The notes below the pieces were generated by a model. That model was given only the letters and a program-made list of their open reading frames with translations. It was not told where the DNA came from and did not search any database. From the NCBI GenBank assembly GCA_035235625.1, contig CP141141.1, positions 17,357,968 to 17,421,967 on the forward strand: DNA of 64,000 bases, in the 5' to 3' direction. Every line of letters begins with the position of its first letter. The stretch's first letter is position 1. Both the position numbers and the translations under genes were made by a program. Below, piece after piece: positions 60,801 through 64,000 of this stretch. Origin of the DNA: Saururus chinensis. Its lineage: Eukaryota; Streptophyta; Magnoliopsida; Piperales; Saururaceae.

Positions 60801-63800
60801 TAGCATTATATGATATATTTCATGTTAGGATGAGGAGTTTGCCACACCCTTCTTTTAGTCAGCCAACCCCCTTAACATGGTCGGTGGACATCAGATGGTA
60901 GATATCTACTGACCGTGCATAGGTGGGGTGGACATCCTTCATGTAATGGACAAATTCCTCCAGTGTGTCCTACATGTCTCACTGTTGAGTGATGACCGCT
61001 TTTAATGATTCTTCATGGGGAACATTCATACGCATGGTTGTCATTATTTTATCAGCCTTTGATATGCTGAGTCACTAATATATATGTATATGTGGTAGGC
61101 AAAGTTTTGTCGTATCTGAAGTTTTTGATCTCTGGAGGTGTATATCTGGGCTACTGGGACCTCTCTTCTTTTTAAACAGATGTATAGATATTTTTGTTTA
61201 GGACATTCATCCTTAAATGTTGATTTGGTGTTTGACTACTTGTACGCTTTTGGTTGTGCAGGTGTCCCTGGTTATGTGGTAAGATTCGTGTTTCTTTTCT
61301 AGCTGGGCCCTAATTGCACTAATCCAAGATATGGACAGTCAACATTTTGGATGTTCATGTTGGTATGTGCGGAATGATTGCCGGAGTGTGCATGCACCAG
61401 CTGTTAAAGAAGTTCAGGTAAGAAATAGAGTAAGGAAGGTGTGGAGCTTTGCCCAAGGGGGCCCTGCCTCCTAGAAAGAAAGGGAAGGTGTGAGCCTTGT
61501 GGCATTCATAATTTTTTAGTAGGATAATATGGGTCCTCCAATTAGGAGGGGTGCTAAGCAAGCTGAACCAGCTTGACTTAAGCATGGCTGGATTGTACTT
61601 GGTTTGAAGGTCTAACATGGGCTGCACAAGCTGAGCTCAAGTTTGGTACAGCTCGAACTGGCTCTACTCGTTCTGTAACAGGCTTCACCCAACCATATGT
61701 ATGTTTTAGTGTGTAATTGTGTTTAAAGTAAAAAATCAATAATTTAAAAATGATATAAACGAGTTTGTTCAAGTTGAACAAGCTTGAGCTCGGTTAACCA
61801 TGTTAGCTCCTTTACCTTGGAAGTTGGAACCACTGAACCCTAATGCCCCCCCCCCCCCCCCCCCCCCCGCTCTTAATGTGAATATGTTGAAAGCCAGGTG
61901 GTGCACTTCATTAAAACGTGTGAGAATGCAAGGGTGGTGCGTGACAATCCATAGCATCACTCTTGTATTATGGAGGAATAAGGCCAGAGAACCGAGAAAA
62001 CTGTGTTTTTTATTAACAAAGTGTATTACACATGAATGATTATTAGCATATTGACACAGATTGCGTAAGAATTTGGGAAGGTTTCCTGAAAAATACTTGA
62101 AATAGAAAAAATACTTGTGATAAGGTTTTCATTGACTATGAATATACTGGGCGTGTGAGCTTAGTTCAATGCACTGAGGGAATCTGGGCAAAATCATGGG
62201 GCAAACCCGCTGCGCACCTCCGTGGAAGTTTTTGTTGAAATGCACTAGGTGAATCCGAACAATTATGTGTAAGGTCTGCGTAGCTCTTTGGAACGTGATT
62301 GGATAATAATCCTTCATCAGCGCAAGGGTTGCCTTCATGGTGCCTCCTCCATTTCTGTTAGCAAAAAATCAAAAGAAAATAAGTATAGGAAGAGTAATCA
62401 CAGGAAATTTAAGTATAAATTAAATCAAGGATAGTACATCGTAAGATGTGGCATGTGAGAAACATGTATGATGCAAGTTTCTCACAGATAATCACGTATA
62501 AGCAAACATAAGAATATATCATAAATGAAAAAAATAAGGCGTATCTTAATCCATTGAAAAGTAATGTGAAAAGTAATCACCTATAATAAAACACCAAGGC
62601 CACCTCACTTTTGTTGTTTGGAACAAAAAGTGAGCGTTGTGGTGGCCCATACCCATTAAAGGGACATCATGTTGTTACTCTGCACACTTATCTTAAAACA
62701 CCAACTGTATTATTTTGATTTTTTGAGTTTTTTTTAATGATAATGAACTTTTTGTGGCTTTTATATGGGAACACGTCGACTATTCTTTTGGACATGGGGA
62801 TGTGCATCATATACTTCTGCCACATCTAAGAATAATTATGAAGAATTGTTAAAATTCTTAGATATTTAAATTATGCATGAATTTAAAACTTTCTAGTAAC
62901 CTTCCTAGATGTCTAAGGGGCCACGAATGAAAGGTATTTATAATTGTCATTTATTATATTCTTAGCATGGAAGGTTATATTGGTATTAATGATTATTGAT
63001 ATGAGTACACGTTGAAGATGTGTTTCGTATGTATTACAATGGGTATGAATTTTTAATATATATTAAGAATTATTTAAATTGATAATATGTTATCATAACT
63101 GAGGTTCGATAATTTTTAAATACTTATTTTTATACACTTGTAAAGAGTTTAATTATTAAAAAAATAAATACTTGTAGTGAGGTCATTTATGTGCATGTAA
63201 ATATATAGTAGTTAAAAAATAAAATAAATTGAAGATAGTCCCTTCCAAACCAGAGCTATAATACACGCTTTTATGATTATAATGAATATAAATTACATGT
63301 ATATATAATTATGAGCATTATACCAATACAACGTAGTAAGCAAATGTGAGTCTAAATCTCATAAGTTTAATACTGAGTTGCGGGTTGGATAGGATGGCGA
63401 TGCTAAGGGACTTCTCAACGTGTCCTTCCTATTCTAAGTGTTATTTGGCTATGTACATATTTCCCTTCTTCTAGGTAATAAATTATGTTTTCTATGTAGG
63501 AGCATAAAAAAAAATTCTACAAGTATTTATTATATATATAATCAACCAAACCAAGATTAAATTGTCATATTAGAGGTATAGAGAATATAATAATTTGGTG
63601 TACACCACTTTAAATTCTCTATCAATTGAGCTCAATCGATGCCTCATCATGTCTTACATATTGTTGGGTTAGTAGCAGCAAAAAAAACAAACCTAGTGAT
63701 AGGTGAACGCTTCATATTATCATGTTAGCTTCTTCTTATGATATGCTATGTGCTACAATGTAATACCTAAATAAGGGAAAATACATTTGTAGGACTTTGT

Positions 63801-64000
63801 TGAAGTAGTACTTCATCTAAAAAAAACACTCGTAGTAAGAAGATACATTGAAAATTATATGAGAATACTCTATCTGCGTCAAGATTGTCATATGAGGTAA
63901 TTAAATTAATTAATGTAATAAATCTACGTATCAAATTTATTTCATATAGTCTGTCCATGGTTTAATGTCAATATTCTCATCAAAGTGTTAAATGATTGAC
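57861..64000. other. AT-rich flank without recognised genes
   Basis: I recognise no gene. Notable parts are a GC-rich islet at about 59520-59690, a poly-C run at 61846-61868 and a hairpin-forming stretch at about 62595-62650. A short open stretch after a good acceptor (58516-58577, TTATGCAG then ATGAGCAC and a donor-like CAGGTTAAG) could be an exon of an unknown transcript, but nothing supports it. Confidence 0.4.
61846..61868. repeat. Poly-C run of 23 bases
   Basis: This is an uninterrupted C homopolymer, rare in plant DNA and prone to assembly and read error. Confidence 0.97.

Overview
The window is nuclear DNA from a repeat-rich flowering plant. Two host genes are intact and recognisable: a 13-exon gene for the gamma subunit of translation factor eIF2B (minus strand, 5539-17919) and a four-coding-exon FLX-like coiled-coil gene (plus strand, 52951-54310). 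Both have ordinary GT/AG introns, and both proteins read through all exons without a break. Which plant this is cannot be told from the sequence; long intergenic LTR blocks and an 8.6 kb intron suggest a medium to large genome.

Layout. 1-3306 is the end of a large Ty3/gypsy-type LTR (family A), carrying a (CT)41 microsatellite and a Copia-like LTR. 3307-5538 is unassigned. 5539-17919 is the eIF2B gamma gene; its third intron holds a Copia-like solo LTR and a short LTR element (TRIM type) only 16 bp apart, and intron 10 holds a probable MITE. 18000-22100 is degraded, LTR-like DNA. 22200-25905 is Ty3/gypsy rubble, with protease and gag pieces on the minus strand facing RT and integrase pieces on the plus strand. 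27129-40394 is best read as a long solo LTR (family D) holding a terminal-inverted-repeat element with a long GGT-type microsatellite, and that microsatellite was hit three times by LTR elements.

41271-51239 is a PIF/Harbinger DNA transposon with matching terminal inverted repeats and a TAA target duplication. It carries the expected Myb/SANT-like gene and a DDE transposase gene, and it is interrupted by two solo LTRs (families B and A) that have their own 5-bp duplications. It is dead: the transposase has an in-frame stop and has lost one catalytic aspartate, and the Myb-like gene has a frame change and a stop. 51243-64000 holds the FLX-like gene, a broken RTE-type LINE fragment, and AT-rich DNA in which I recognise no other gene.

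No operon-like or novel defence-like system is visible. The main interest lies in the dated order of insertions (duplications and nesting give who landed in whom), in the repeated hits on one microsatellite, in the fast-changing promoter-proximal block of LTR family A, and in a short internal-repeat LTR element whose two end repeats are very unequal.
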